64,000 bases of DNA, taken from NCBI RefSeq assembly GCF_001281525.1, contig NZ_LGCI01000014.1, positions 138,940 to 202,939 on the forward strand, written 5' to 3'. Origin of the DNA: Lysinibacillus macroides (GTDB lineage: Bacteria > Bacillota > Bacilli > Bacillales_A > Planococcaceae). The notes beneath the pieces were generated by a model. The model was not told where the DNA came from, made no database searches, and saw only the letters and a list, made by a program, of their open reading frames with translations. A program made the position numbers and the translations under genes. This document shows positions 34,746-43,899 of this stretch, piece by piece. Numbering within the stretch: position 1 is the first letter of the stretch; every line of letters starts with the position of its first letter.

Positions 34746-35503
34746 GTTTGCTTACAGTAAAAGAACTGACCAAATCCTATCAATCAGGAAAAGTGGCGGT
34801 AGATTATCTTTCATTTACATTAAATAAAGGTGAGTGTTTAGGTCTTGTTGGGGAAAGTGGCTGTGGTAAAAGTACACTAGCTCGATGTTTATTGCGCATT
34901 GAACCAATTAACAGTGGTTCCATCTATTTTAACAATGAGCCAATCGAAAGTCTCAATGGACGACAGTTATATTCTTATCGAAAAAAGCTGCAAATCGTGT
35001 TTCAAAATCCCTTAGCTGCCCTAAACCCAAAGCTAAAAATAAAGGATTCACTGGTTGACCCCTATTTGGAGTATGCCAAGGAACTAAACCTTAGCTATTT
35101 TTCTTTTACCTCTAAGGCTGCTTTCGTCAAACAACTATTAGAAGCGGTTGAATTGCCATCTAGTCTAGCTGACCGATATCCCCATGAAATAAGCGGTGGA
35201 CAACAGCAAAGGGTAACAATTGCTCGTGCTATAAGTATTGAACCAGAGCTAATTGTTTTGGATGAGCCAACTGCTAGCCTGGATGTTATTTCGCAAAGGG
35301 CAGTGCTCACTTTATTAACGGAGCTTCGTGAAACATTAAATCTTTCTTATCTCTTTATATCTCATGACCTTGCTGCTGTTAACCAAATGTGTCAGCGCAT
35401 ACTAGTAATGAAGGAAGGTCATCTGATTGATGAATTTAATCGTCGTGATTTATTTGATAATGAACGTCATGCTTATACAAAAGAGCTTATTTCAATTTAT
35501 TAG
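34742..35503 (+). CDS. ABC importer ATPase 2 (NikE/OppF-like)
   Basis: This 253-residue ATPase has Walker A GESGCGKSTLARCLL near residue 37, the signature ISGGQQQRVTIARA, Walker B LIVLDEPTASLD and switch ISHDLAAV. It pairs with the previous ATPase. It is the last gene of the five-gene operon under the Zur-like promoter. Metallophore biosynthesis genes (nicotianamine-like synthase, opine dehydrogenase) are not present next to it. Confidence 0.9.
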   Translation: MSLLTVKELTKSYQSGKVAVDYLSFTLNKGECLGLVGESGCGKSTLARCLLRIEPINSGSIYFNNEPIESLNGRQLYSYRKKLQIVFQNPLAALNPKLKIKDSLVDPYLEYAKELNLSYFSFTSKAAFVKQLLEAVELPSSLADRYPHEISGGQQQRVTIARAISIEPELIVLDEPTASLDVISQRAVLTLLTELRETLNLSYLFISHDLAAVNQMCQRILVMKEGHLIDEFNRRDLFDNERHAYTKELISIY

Positions 35504-35681
35504 CTTTATAGAGAACTAACTCCTAAGCAGATGTTAAATAAATTGTATTAAAAATAAGAAAAATCGTCTTTCTAAGTTAGATAGGAGCAATTTCTTTATC
35601 TAAGAAATTATATATTTAGTCTTATAGCTTATGAAGGAATATAAAGTAAGCTTAAACTATCACAAATACGCGTTATACATA

Positions 35682-35724
35682 AAGAGCAGTCATCTATCTC
35701 AAATTTAGATAGGTGGCTGCTCTT
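35682..35724. terminator. Long hairpin after the ABC operon
   Basis: Arms at 35682-35699 and 35707-35724 pair over 18 bases with two G.T wobbles. There is no clear T run, but position suggests a transcript end. The surrounding 35504-35924 has no gene; a weak promoter (TTGAAC 35780, TATAAT 35805, 19-base spacer) precedes the next gene. Confidence 0.6.
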
Positions 35725-35924
35725 GATATTTAAAATCTTTGTTTACTGTAATTTTAGGGTCTTTCAAAATTTATATCAATTGAACTTTTTTTAGAATCAA
35801 ATGTTATAATTTTCTTAAATATCAGCATAATTCATCAGTCTTAAAGGGATAAGGTATTAGATGTTTATAGCAATTATAGCGAGAAAAATAGCAATATTTA
35901 TTAACTATATAAAGGAGTTTTGAG

Positions 35925-37166
35925 ATGACTAATATTGTTTCTTTACAAAAGGGTGGAAATACCATTCTTGCAGAGAGTGGCACGATTACAGTGGAGTTAC
36001 GATGGAGTTCTACGTCGATATTAGATGTTAGTTCTTTTTTAGTAGGCGCTAATGGCAAGGTGCCATCAGATGCTTATATGGTATTTTACAATCAAGAAAC
36101 AGAGCCAGAGCGAAGTGTTTGGTTAACAACGAATGAAACGAATAAAGTAGTTTTTACGATACAGTTAGAGAAGCTTTCACCAACTATTCAGCATTGCTTT
36201 TTTACAGCAACATTAGAGGGAAACGCAACATTTGCTACAGTTCAAGGGCTGAGTATTACAGTAAAAAGTAGTCAAGGAGAGGTTTGCTATCAAATAGATG
36301 ATGCTACTGAAGAAAGGGCATTGGTTCTTGCTGAAGTATATCGACATCAAGCAACATTTAAATTTCGAGCGATTGGTAGGGGATTTAATGGTGGGCTAAA
36401 GCCACTAGCTGAATCGTATGGAGTGGAGGTTGAAGAGCCTGAAGTTCCATCTATTTCTTCTAGCGAGCCTGTTCAAGAAGTTCATTTAACAAAAATTGAT
36501 TTATTGAAAAAGAAAGTTTCAATCTCCTTGGAAAAGAAAAAAATTGCCTTTGAGAAATCACGGATAGCTGTTGTTTTTGATGCATCGGGCTCAATGACAA
36601 GGTTGTATCAAAATGGTACAGTTCAACGTGCTTTTGAACGAGTGTTAGCTGTTGCTGCCTGTATGGATGATAATGGTGAATTAGATGTTTGGTTCTTTGG
36701 CTCTAAATTTATGAAGACTAGAAGCGTGACGGAGAGAGATTTTGAGGATTATATTCAACAAACCTATCCTGTGCCCAAAATGTTTGGTGGTTTAGGCTCA
36801 GGGAATAATGAGCCACCTGTTATGAAGGATATTATCCGTCACTATGTAAAAAAAGAGCCTCGCAAGGACATACCTGCATATATTATATTTTTCAGTGATG
36901 GTGGGATTTATAAAGATAAAGAGATTGCTAAAATTTTGATTGATGCTTCACAACATAATATTTTCTGGCAATTTGTTGGTCTAGGGAATGCGAATTACGG
37001 TGTTCTACAAAAATTAGATGATTTACCAGGGCGATTTATTGATAATGCTGATTTTTTTGCTTTGGATGATTTAGATAAAATAACAGATGAAGAATTATAT
37101 GATCGACTTCTTAATGAATTCCCACAATGGCTGAGGAAGGCAAGAGCAAAGGGGATTTTGCATTAA
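35925..37166 (+). CDS. TerD-domain and VWA-domain stress protein
   Basis: This 413-residue protein has a TerD-type beta-sandwich at residues 1 to about 165 (VSLQKGGNTILAESG start, VELRW) and a charged linker. A von Willebrand A domain begins at 215 with the metal-ion site DASGSMTRLY, then FGGLGSGNNEPPVM and FFSDGG. It resembles TerF/TerD proteins of tellurite and phage or stress resistance, which sense calcium and scaffold at the membrane. It stands alone, without the usual ter gene cluster, so its role is unclear. It has a GGAG ribosome site before ATG 35925. Confidence 0.85.
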   Translation: MTNIVSLQKGGNTILAESGTITVELRWSSTSILDVSSFLVGANGKVPSDAYMVFYNQETEPERSVWLTTNETNKVVFTIQLEKLSPTIQHCFFTATLEGNATFATVQGLSITVKSSQGEVCYQIDDATEERALVLAEVYRHQATFKFRAIGRGFNGGLKPLAESYGVEVEEPEVPSISSSEPVQEVHLTKIDLLKKKVSISLEKKKIAFEKSRIAVVFDASGSMTRLYQNGTVQRAFERVLAVAACMDDNGELDVWFFGSKFMKTRSVTERDFEDYIQQTYPVPKMFGGLGSGNNEPPVMKDIIRHYVKKEPRKDIPAYIIFFSDGGIYKDKEIAKILIDASQHNIFWQFVGLGNANYGVLQKLDDLPGRFIDNADFFALDDLDKITDEELYDRLLNEFPQWLRKARAKGILH

Positions 37167-37183
37167 GATCAAATGGATTGTAA

Positions 37184-37363
37184 TTGCAGTGGATATTTTC
37201 TCTGAAGCACAGGGATGCTCAAACTTTCGTAACTGTTATACAGCCTGCATTAGGGCCTTATTTAGTAATTGTAGTTACCTTTTTAACATTCTTTATGTCC
37301 AATAATGCCTTTGATTTTGGCACAGTAATTGGTAGCTTTGATTGTAGGTGTTATTTCGATTGA
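37184..37363 (+). pseudogene. Possible remnant of a membrane protein
   Basis: A 60-codon frame without a start encodes a hydrophobic helix (VIQPALGPYLVIVVTFLTFF then MSNNAFDFG). No ribosome site or domain is recognisable. It could be the decayed middle of a transporter gene, or chance. Confidence 0.25.
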
Positions 37364-37500
37364 AGCTTAAGTCTGTTAAATTTGACTATCACAAAAGCAC
37401 CGAACAAGTTTTGATGCCATATTAAAAGATATTTTTTGAGCAGAGGCTATAGGATGTAAGCCCCTACTGATTGAAGGTTCATTTTATTTCTTTTATAGCT

Positions 37501-37537
37501 AAAGCTAGGAGATGTTTTTATAACATCTCCTAGCTTT
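37501..37537. terminator. Bidirectional terminator
   Basis: A perfect 16-bp stem (37501-37516 with 37522-37537) has T runs on one side and A runs on the other. It serves the minus-strand DUF4188 gene and may stop transcripts from the left. Confidence 0.85.
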
Positions 37538-37550
37538 TTCATTAACAAAA

Positions 37551-38027
37551 TTATTCATTGTTAAGCCTTTTAGAAGCAGAATTCTTTTCGGCAGTCACCG
37601 CAATATGTGGCAAAGCCTTTCCTAAGCCATAATGTGGCATATTGACATAAATGGCCTCATAAGCACCTTTACGAATTTGGTAGGTTTCATGATAAATACC
37701 AACTGCCTCATTATTATTTACTTTTTGATTAAATTGCTTCCAAGCAGCTAAATGCTTTTCGTTTTTAGCATAGGCGAGCAAGTCTTCAAGCGAACGCCAA
37801 TATTGAATCATCGTCGTTGTTTTTAGTCCAAAATAGCTTTCCATTGATAAAAAGCCCAGCTTTTCCTTGTTTGTATAAAGCTCTTTAACCATGCCAGGCA
37901 TGGCTGTAAATACAGGAAACCATTTGTGAACAGCGAGGCGTTTATTTACTCTCATGCCAATAATAAAAACGACCATATCCTTTGCGTTATCAACTGTATA
38001 GCGCCCAGTATAAACTTTGTTAGCCAT
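37551..38027 (-). CDS. DUF4188 protein
   Basis: This 158-residue protein of the DUF4188 family has GRYTVDNAKDMVVFIIGMRVN at the start and MESYFGLKTTTMIQYWRSLEDLLAYA in the middle. The fold resembles dimeric alpha/beta-barrel (monooxygenase-like) proteins, and some members are annotated as heme-dependent aldoxime dehydratase relatives. Its true function is unknown. It lies three bases after the PadR gene on the same strand, so it is probably the target of that repressor and induced by a stress compound. Confidence 0.8.
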   Translation of the reverse strand: MANKVYTGRYTVDNAKDMVVFIIGMRVNKRLAVHKWFPVFTAMPGMVKELYTNKEKLGFLSMESYFGLKTTTMIQYWRSLEDLLAYAKNEKHLAAWKQFNQKVNNNEAVGIYHETYQIRKGAYEAIYVNMPHYGLGKALPHIAVTAEKNSASKRLNNE

Positions 38028-38030
38028 GTT

Positions 38031-38576
38031 CTATTCCTCCTTTTGAAGTTGCTCAAGCGTAAAATCACACCATTCAATTGTGGCCTGAGTTGTCCTTTTT
38101 CCATAATCCAATGTAAATAGCCAATACTTTAAATTTTCACTTGTCTCCTGATGGATTGCGTGTTCAATCGCTACATAAGTTTGATAGCGTCCCTCAAGTG
38201 TTTCCTTATAATTTTGTAGCAGCAATAGTTGGCTTTCCTCAGATTGATAGTGTCCAAAAAATAATTTAAGTAAAACCTCATTGCGTTCTTTTGGAAATTG
38301 TTCAATGGGCTGCTCTAACCAATTTTTTAATACCTCTAGCCCTTTGGCAGTTAGATAATATTCATTTTTATCAGGTTTTCCAGTACTCGTGGAAGTGCGT
38401 ACCTCTGCTAATCCTTCCTGGGAAATTAATTTAAGCGTTGGATAGATTTGTCCATAACTAATTTTCCAAAAATGTTGAAGGCTTCTATCAATCAACTGTT
38501 TAATGGCATAGCCTGATTTACATTCCGTCGTTAATATCCCTAATATTGCATATGTTGTGTCGTTATAACTTTTCAT
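38031..38576 (-). CDS. PadR-family regulator (with Vir C-terminal domain)
   Basis: This 181-residue regulator has the winged helix at the front (TYAILGILTTECKSGYAIKQLIDRSLQHFWKISYGQIYPTLKLI) and a helical C-terminal dimer domain (LLLQNYKETLEGRYQTYVAIEHAI). I start at ATG 38576 because the winged helix begins there; upstream residues are hydrophobic and lie in the operator region. A 28-bp near-perfect dyad 12 bases upstream should be its own operator. It is the first gene of a two-gene operon with DUF4188. Confidence 0.85.
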   Translation of the reverse strand: MKSYNDTTYAILGILTTECKSGYAIKQLIDRSLQHFWKISYGQIYPTLKLISQEGLAEVRTSTSTGKPDKNEYYLTAKGLEVLKNWLEQPIEQFPKERNEVLLKLFFGHYQSEESQLLLLQNYKETLEGRYQTYVAIEHAIHQETSENLKYWLFTLDYGKRTTQATIEWCDFTLEQLQKEE

Positions 38577-38587
38577 ATTTTCACACC

Positions 38588-38615
38588 TATCTAAAAGATA
38601 TATATCATTTAGATA
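38588..38615. promoter_or_regulatory. PadR operator
   Basis: Positions 38588-38615 form a 28-bp palindrome starting TATCTAAA and ending TTTAGATA, with only one mismatched pair. It is placed 12 bases before the padR start, where binding would block its own transcription. Confidence 0.65.
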
Positions 38616-38723
38616 TATAATAACGAGTGGTATTAAAAAATGCAAGACCAAGTAAAGGGGGTATCTTCTCCTATTTTTATCTATATAAAAATTTGCTTTA
38701 ATAAATGAAAAGGAGGGTGGCTA

Positions 38724-40589
38724 ATGGGGTTGATTAAATTAAATTGTCCAAATTGTAATGGAAAGCTTGAATACAAGGAAGGGCAAGCAATTACATGCCC
38801 TTATTGTGATACAGAGTTATTATTGAAGGAAAATAAAGTTTATTATATTAACCAAACGATTAACAATTATTATGGAGTATCTCCTACTCAACAGACAGCA
38901 CATACGCCTCCAAAATGGAAAGCTTTACTGTTGTTGATACCAGTGATTATTATCCTGATGTTTTTAGGATATTTTACGTTGGGGGATACAAAAACAGATA
39001 GTGAGCATAAAGTAGAGGTTCGTACAATGCCTGAAAGTGAAGCGCTCCTATTTTTCCTACAGGATATTTTCAATAAAGGGGATGCGCTACCTACTAAAGA
39101 AGAAATTGCGACAATCCGCTATTTCTCTGCTCGTAATTTCGATGAGCAGTGGCATTTTGAATATAGTTTTGATGATCCATTTTCAAACGAACAGGCTGAA
39201 ATTTTTAACTATACAATGATGGATAAGCTGTTAAATAAACAAAGAATCGAGCAAAAGGATTTTGAAGCTTTTACAGGTTTAACGAAGCTAAAGCTAGATA
39301 ATGAATATGAAATCGAACAAAGCGAACAAATAAGCTTTGAGCATTTAAAAGGTTTAAAAAGCTATTCAACAGCATTCAACGAATCATTTACTAAAGTAGC
39401 AGAGTTTATAGGGGATAAATCGAAAATTATAGAGCTAACGACACAGATTCGCAATAATCAAGAGCTTGCTTTATTGCTAGACTTTCCGAATTTACAGTCA
39501 CTAGAAATTACGTATGTCGATGAGTCGGTGACAGATTTTCATTTATTACACCAGCTAAAGCTAAAATCATTTGCCATATACGGTGTCGATGATTTTCACT
39601 GGTTATCCTCGTTAACAGATTTACAAGCTTTAAACATTATGTATACGGATGCAGCAGATTTTAGTGTACTATATTCGTTAAGTCAATTGCGTGAATTACG
39701 TATAGAGCATGCTAAAAACTTAAAAACAGTGGATTTTCTGCAAAGCATGCCAAATTTACAGTCGCTCTGCTTAAATTACACATTTATTACAAACATAGAG
39801 CCTATTAGAAATAAGCAGTCGTTGACGAGGCTAAGCTTAGAAAGCCTTCTCGAGTTAGATTCACTTGAAGCTATAGGTAGCTTATCGTCTTTAACAGAGC
39901 TGAAAATAACAGGTTATTATAAAGGGATTGTGCCAGCAATTATTGCAGAAAATTTAAAGATGACAGAATTGGATGAAGCCTTTATTCCTAAATTAAATGC
40001 ACCAGCATTAAAAGATTTGACTGTTCATCTTTCCTCGAATTTTGATGTAACGCAACTATTGAAATTTCCACAGTTGGAGCAGCTTTCCACAGTGGAGGGC
40101 GAGGAATTTATTAATATTCGCTCGTTAAATCAATTACCTAACTTACAAAAATTACATGTAGGTGAGGCATATTTTTTCAATGAAACACATGAATTATTTA
40201 ATTTGCAGCACATAAAAACATTGGATTGCCGAAGTTGCTCTTTTAGCATCAACAGTGAAAAGCCATTTGTAAATAATACATTAGAGCAATTAGCCCTCTA
40301 CAAGCCATCTTTTAAAATTGATGGAGGGGATTGGTTGAATGATGTGAACAAAATGATGCCTTACTTTAAGAATATGACTGCCTTACATTCATTTACAATG
40401 CAGGATAGCACATTGCAATCACTAAGCTTTATGGAGAATTGGCAACAAATTGAGGTACTTCATTTAGAAAATAACGCCATTTCAAATATTGAGCCTTTAG
40501 TAAGTTTACCTAATTTAAAAAAGCTATATATTTTAGGGAATCCAGTACAAAATAAATCAATGCTCGATAAAGGAGTTGTGTACGAATAA
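38724..40589 (+). CDS. Zinc-ribbon, membrane-anchored leucine-rich-repeat protein
   Basis: This 621-residue protein has an N-terminal zinc ribbon (CPNC at residues 8-11, CPYC at 25-28), a QTINNYYG stretch, and one transmembrane helix at about 66-87. A long exposed part contains about ten LRR-like units of 20-23 residues (LQSLEITYV, LKSFAIYGV, LRELRIEHA, LQSLCLNYT, IEVLHLENNAISNIEPL). The zinc ribbon should lie in the cytoplasm and the LRRs outside, as in a surface sensor. It has a strong AGGAGGG ribosome site. No partner gene is adjacent. The function is unknown. Confidence 0.75.
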   Translation: MGLIKLNCPNCNGKLEYKEGQAITCPYCDTELLLKENKVYYINQTINNYYGVSPTQQTAHTPPKWKALLLLIPVIIILMFLGYFTLGDTKTDSEHKVEVRTMPESEALLFFLQDIFNKGDALPTKEEIATIRYFSARNFDEQWHFEYSFDDPFSNEQAEIFNYTMMDKLLNKQRIEQKDFEAFTGLTKLKLDNEYEIEQSEQISFEHLKGLKSYSTAFNESFTKVAEFIGDKSKIIELTTQIRNNQELALLLDFPNLQSLEITYVDESVTDFHLLHQLKLKSFAIYGVDDFHWLSSLTDLQALNIMYTDAADFSVLYSLSQLRELRIEHAKNLKTVDFLQSMPNLQSLCLNYTFITNIEPIRNKQSLTRLSLESLLELDSLEAIGSLSSLTELKITGYYKGIVPAIIAENLKMTELDEAFIPKLNAPALKDLTVHLSSNFDVTQLLKFPQLEQLSTVEGEEFINIRSLNQLPNLQKLHVGEAYFFNETHELFNLQHIKTLDCRSCSFSINSEKPFVNNTLEQLALYKPSFKIDGGDWLNDVNKMMPYFKNMTALHSFTMQDSTLQSLSFMENWQQIEVLHLENNAISNIEPLVSLPNLKKLYILGNPVQNKSMLDKGVVYE

Positions 40590-40990
40590 CAAGGTTGTTT
40601 AAAAGTATGGAAAATTAAGATATAAACTAAGACGAATACAAAAAGGAGGAGGGTCACTGAATAACCCAATAATTAATCTATTTTCATTGATGGAAAGAGC
40701 ATATTTATTTAGTGAAAATCTACTTTTCTAGTAGTCTTAAAGGCTATTCATATAATTCTAAAATATCTACTAACCTTGTTAACTAAAGAATAGGAAGTAA
40801 GGATAAATCAAGATTTACATGATAGTCAGGAAGTATACCATTATGAAAATGACTAATACACTTTTATTAAGAGAGAAGGGTTATTCAAAAGAGGTTGACT
40901 TAGGTAGCTTATCTAAGAGTTTTGTTCACAATAGAATGATAATGCGATAAAGTTAATAATGTGAAATATTGATCAATAGGAGTTGAAAAA
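40590..40990. other. Intergenic region with a doubtful 24-codon frame
   Basis: About 400 bases without a standard gene. An AAGGAGG site at 40643-40649 precedes a CTG at 40657 that opens a 24-codon frame (LNNPIINLFSLMERAYLF...) to a TAG at 40729-40731. The CTG start makes it uncertain. Nothing else stands out. Confidence 0.25.
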
Positions 40991-41632
40991 ATGGTTGTAC
41001 GCTCTAAAGGGTTACTGGTATTACTAACACTTGTCCTCCTTTTGGTAGGCTGTGGCACAACAGAAGATGTGAACAATGGAGATTATACGGTGGATTATGC
41101 ATCAGAGGTAAAGGAAAATCCAATTGTAACCATTACTATGAACAGTGATGAAAAAATCGTGATTGAACTAGAGCCTGCTGTAGCGCCAAATACAGTAGCA
41201 AATTTTATCTCTTTAGTCGAAAAAGGATTCTATGATGGACTTATTTTCCATAGAGTCATTCCGGGCTTTATGATTCAAGGTGGTGATCCATTAGGGAATG
41301 GTACAGGTGGTCCAGACTATTCGATTGATGGTGAGTTTTCATTGAATGGCTTTGAGAATAAACTACAGCATGAGCGTGGTGTGATTTCAATGGCTCGTTC
41401 ACAGGATCTAAATTCGGCAGGCTCACAATTTTTCATTATGGTGGAGCAAGAAAAACGTCTCGATGGTGAGTATGCGGCTTTTGGGAAAGTGATTGAGGGA
41501 ATGGAAACAGTTGATGCCATTGTTGCGGTTGAGCGAGATGGTGCTGATAAACCATTAGAAGATCAGCAAATTAAAAAGGTAGAGGTTGATACGAAGGGCT
41601 TTGATTATCCAGCGCCAAAGGTTCATAAATAG
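40991..41632 (+). CDS. Cyclophilin-type peptidyl-prolyl isomerase, lipoprotein
   Basis: This 213-residue protein has a signal peptide ending in lipobox LVGC (cysteine 21), so it is anchored outside the membrane. The cyclophilin domain covers about residues 50-195, with catalytic FHRVIPGFMIQGGDPLGNGTGG near residue 85 and SAGSQFFIM near 145. It would catalyse proline cis-trans isomerisation during folding of exported proteins. Bacillus cytoplasmic PpiB is shorter and lacks the signal. It starts at ATG 40991 after TAGGAG. Confidence 0.93.
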   Translation: MVVRSKGLLVLLTLVLLLVGCGTTEDVNNGDYTVDYASEVKENPIVTITMNSDEKIVIELEPAVAPNTVANFISLVEKGFYDGLIFHRVIPGFMIQGGDPLGNGTGGPDYSIDGEFSLNGFENKLQHERGVISMARSQDLNSAGSQFFIMVEQEKRLDGEYAAFGKVIEGMETVDAIVAVERDGADKPLEDQQIKKVEVDTKGFDYPAPKVHK

Positions 41633-41643
41633 TTACTAGAATA

Positions 41644-41679
41644 GTAAGCCGATTTTTGAATGCTCAAAAATCGACTTAC
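41644..41679. terminator. Bidirectional terminator between cyclophilin and BRCT genes
   Basis: A 16-bp stem (41644-41659 with 41664-41679, one mismatch) is followed by T residues on the right and lies between convergent genes. Confidence 0.85.
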
Positions 41680-41682
41680 TTT

Positions 41683-42006
41683 TTAAATTTGAGGCTTTGT
41701 CGGTATGGAAATTAGCCATAAGAAATCATCCTCTACAATTATTTGAATATCTACCCCAAGATCGATCAACTGCTCTGCTTTGAGTTGCTTTGTGCTAGTG
41801 CCTCGATGTTTATTACCAAGAATAACGAAATCCGTTTTTGATGTAACGGCTCCTTGCACTATCCCGCCACAAGCATTTATATGTTTAGTAGCCTTTGAGC
41901 GTGTCATTGTGGAAAGCGCACCTGTAAAGACGATATATTTATGATAAAAAGGATGTACGAGGCTTTCGGATAAATCAGAAAGGAAGTTAATATCTGAATT
42001 AGTCAT
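41683..42006 (-). CDS. Stand-alone BRCT-domain protein
   Basis: This 107-residue protein is nearly all one BRCT domain: YIVFTGALSTMTRSKATKHINACGGIVQGAVTSKTDFVILGN with the GG turn and the ADFLV-like strand. In bacteria this domain is normally the tail of NAD-dependent DNA ligase. Here it stands alone and could bind DNA ends or another protein. It starts at ATG 42006 with GGAG upstream on the minus strand. The gene is intact and has no operon partner. Confidence 0.8.
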   Translation of the reverse strand: MTNSDINFLSDLSESLVHPFYHKYIVFTGALSTMTRSKATKHINACGGIVQGAVTSKTDFVILGNKHRGTSTKQLKAEQLIDLGVDIQIIVEDDFLWLISIPTKPQI

Positions 42007-42141
42007 ATGAAATACTCCTTGCTATAAGAAATATGAAAGTGATTAAATTGTAATAATTTGTAATAAAAACCTTTATAAACTAATCTACAAAACTTTGCAT
42101 TTATGTTACATTAAAATTAAAAATTAATGAGGTACATAAAT

Positions 42142-43680
42142 ATGAATTCGCAATTGACTGCTTTTATTACTCTTAGTTGCATATCGGGCGTATTAAATTT
42201 GTATTTATGTTTATATGTATTTCTAAAGCGCTATCACTATACAAAAATTGCTCAATTATTTGTTGGCTACACAGCCTTCGTAGCTTTGTACTGCTTTGCT
42301 TGTGCTTTTGGTATGATTGCGACAACACTAGGAGCTATAAAGTTTTGGACAACTATTTCATATGCTGGTATGGCTATTTCGGCTCCTCTAGGATTATTGT
42401 TTATTATGCAATATATAGGCTTTAATATTACGAAAAATAAGATAGTAATACTTCTTGTAATTCCCTTTATTAGTTTAATCATGGTTGCTACAAATGATAT
42501 ACACCATTTTCATTATAGAGTATTTGAGATTGATCCTGTGCGTGGGGTTCCTTATATTCATCAGGAAATCGGTGTATGGTATATCATTCATGGTGTATTT
42601 ACATTTGCCAGTATGTTTGTAGCATTTTTATTAGTATTAGCCCATTGGAAAGAAACTGTTAAGACATATCGATGGCAATTAATTGCGCTAATGTGTGGTC
42701 AATTTATCCCAATGATCATGGGCTTTGTATATTTAATGGGTTTTACACCTCAAGGAATTGATCCTGTTCCAATGACTTTATGGGTTTCTTCGCTATTGTA
42801 CTTATGGTCCATTCATTCTTCTCATTTGTTTAGGGTAATGCCAGTTGCCAAAGATGCAATATTTCATAGTATTAATGATGGTGTGATTGTGTTAGATCAA
42901 TTCTATCGATTAATTGAGTTTAACCAAGCATGTCGAAAAATGTTTCCGCAGTTATCAAAATCTATGTTTGGTATGGATTTTGCTCAAGTATGGTTTATTG
43001 TAGCTGGACAATCCATGCCATTTACATTAGAGACGCGCGAGTTTGAGATAACTCTGACAACAGCTGAGCAAACTATCCGTACTTATCAGGTTCGTATTAC
43101 AGCACTACAGCATGACAAAGGAATATTACTTATTTTTACAGATATTACAGCGCTGAAAAATTTACAAACAATGCTAGAACAACAAGCTTATTATGATGAA
43201 TTAACCCAGATTTATAACCGTCGTGCATTTTTCAAGCAATGTAATCAAGCTTATCGCGAGGCCATAGAAGCATCAACCGCCTTTACAGTGATTTTAATGG
43301 ATATTGATTATTTTAAAAAAGTAAATGATACGTATGGTCATGCGATTGGCGATCAAGTCCTTGTCCATGTTGCAAAGGTTTGCCAAAGTCAATTAACAAA
43401 GGGAGAGCTTTTTGCGAGGTATGGGGGTGAGGAATTTGTACTTGCGCTTAAAGGTAGTACATTGGCAGAGGGTGAGGCCTTAGCAGAGCAGCTTTGTCAC
43501 AGTGTAGCCTCACAGCCCCTGCACACTACTGAGGGAATGATTACAACTACCATTAGCTGTGGTGTAGCAGAAGTCATACATCACGAGGAAACATTGTATC
43601 AACTTTTAAATAAAGCAGATCAAGCACTTTATTTAGCAAAACGGGCAGGACGGAATCGAGTATATATTTATAAAGGGTAA
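42142..43680 (+). CDS. Diguanylate cyclase with 7TM sensor and PAS domain
   Basis: This 512-residue membrane protein has seven hydrophobic helices in residues 1-220 (7TM histidine-kinase-type sensor region) and a PAS-like segment of about 230-330 (VIVLDQFYRLIEFNQACRKMF). The GGDEF domain covers 345-510, with signature GGEEF near residue 428 and the preceding YDELTQIYNRRAF. The catalytic site is complete, so it should make cyclic di-GMP in response to an outside or membrane signal. I start at ATG 42142 after ATGAGGT; the ATG at 42127 overlaps that site. Confidence 0.9.
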   Translation: MNSQLTAFITLSCISGVLNLYLCLYVFLKRYHYTKIAQLFVGYTAFVALYCFACAFGMIATTLGAIKFWTTISYAGMAISAPLGLLFIMQYIGFNITKNKIVILLVIPFISLIMVATNDIHHFHYRVFEIDPVRGVPYIHQEIGVWYIIHGVFTFASMFVAFLLVLAHWKETVKTYRWQLIALMCGQFIPMIMGFVYLMGFTPQGIDPVPMTLWVSSLLYLWSIHSSHLFRVMPVAKDAIFHSINDGVIVLDQFYRLIEFNQACRKMFPQLSKSMFGMDFAQVWFIVAGQSMPFTLETREFEITLTTAEQTIRTYQVRITALQHDKGILLIFTDITALKNLQTMLEQQAYYDELTQIYNRRAFFKQCNQAYREAIEASTAFTVILMDIDYFKKVNDTYGHAIGDQVLVHVAKVCQSQLTKGELFARYGGEEFVLALKGSTLAEGEALAEQLCHSVASQPLHTTEGMITTTISCGVAEVIHHEETLYQLLNKADQALYLAKRAGRNRVYIYKG

Positions 43681-43683
43681 AAA

Positions 43684-43728
43684 AAGCTCAACTATACAAT
43701 CATAACAGGATGATGTATGGTTGAGCTT
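43684..43728. terminator. Terminator after the diguanylate cyclase gene
   Basis: AAGCTCAAC-ATACA and TGTAT-GTTGAGCTT form a 14-bp stem with one mismatch, followed by TTCTCTT. A second stretch at 43740-43899 before gnd shows nothing else. Confidence 0.8.
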
Positions 43729-43899
43729 TCTCTTGATTCAATAAAAGGCTTCAATTGTCACGCAAGCCCCCAAAAATCTAGACATAGACTGTGTACAAAG
43801 TAAACATCATTTTGCACAGCTTTTTTCTGCTAAACAAGCGGTGGTCACAATAAATTGTCACCCTTCAGCGCAAAGATTTGCCCTTAAACAAACTTCTCA

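Noticed and set aside
41683..42006. Fragment of a DNA ligase gene
   Set aside because: The BRCT frame has its own start, stop and terminator, and no ligase sequence lies next to it, so it looks like a genuine stand-alone gene.
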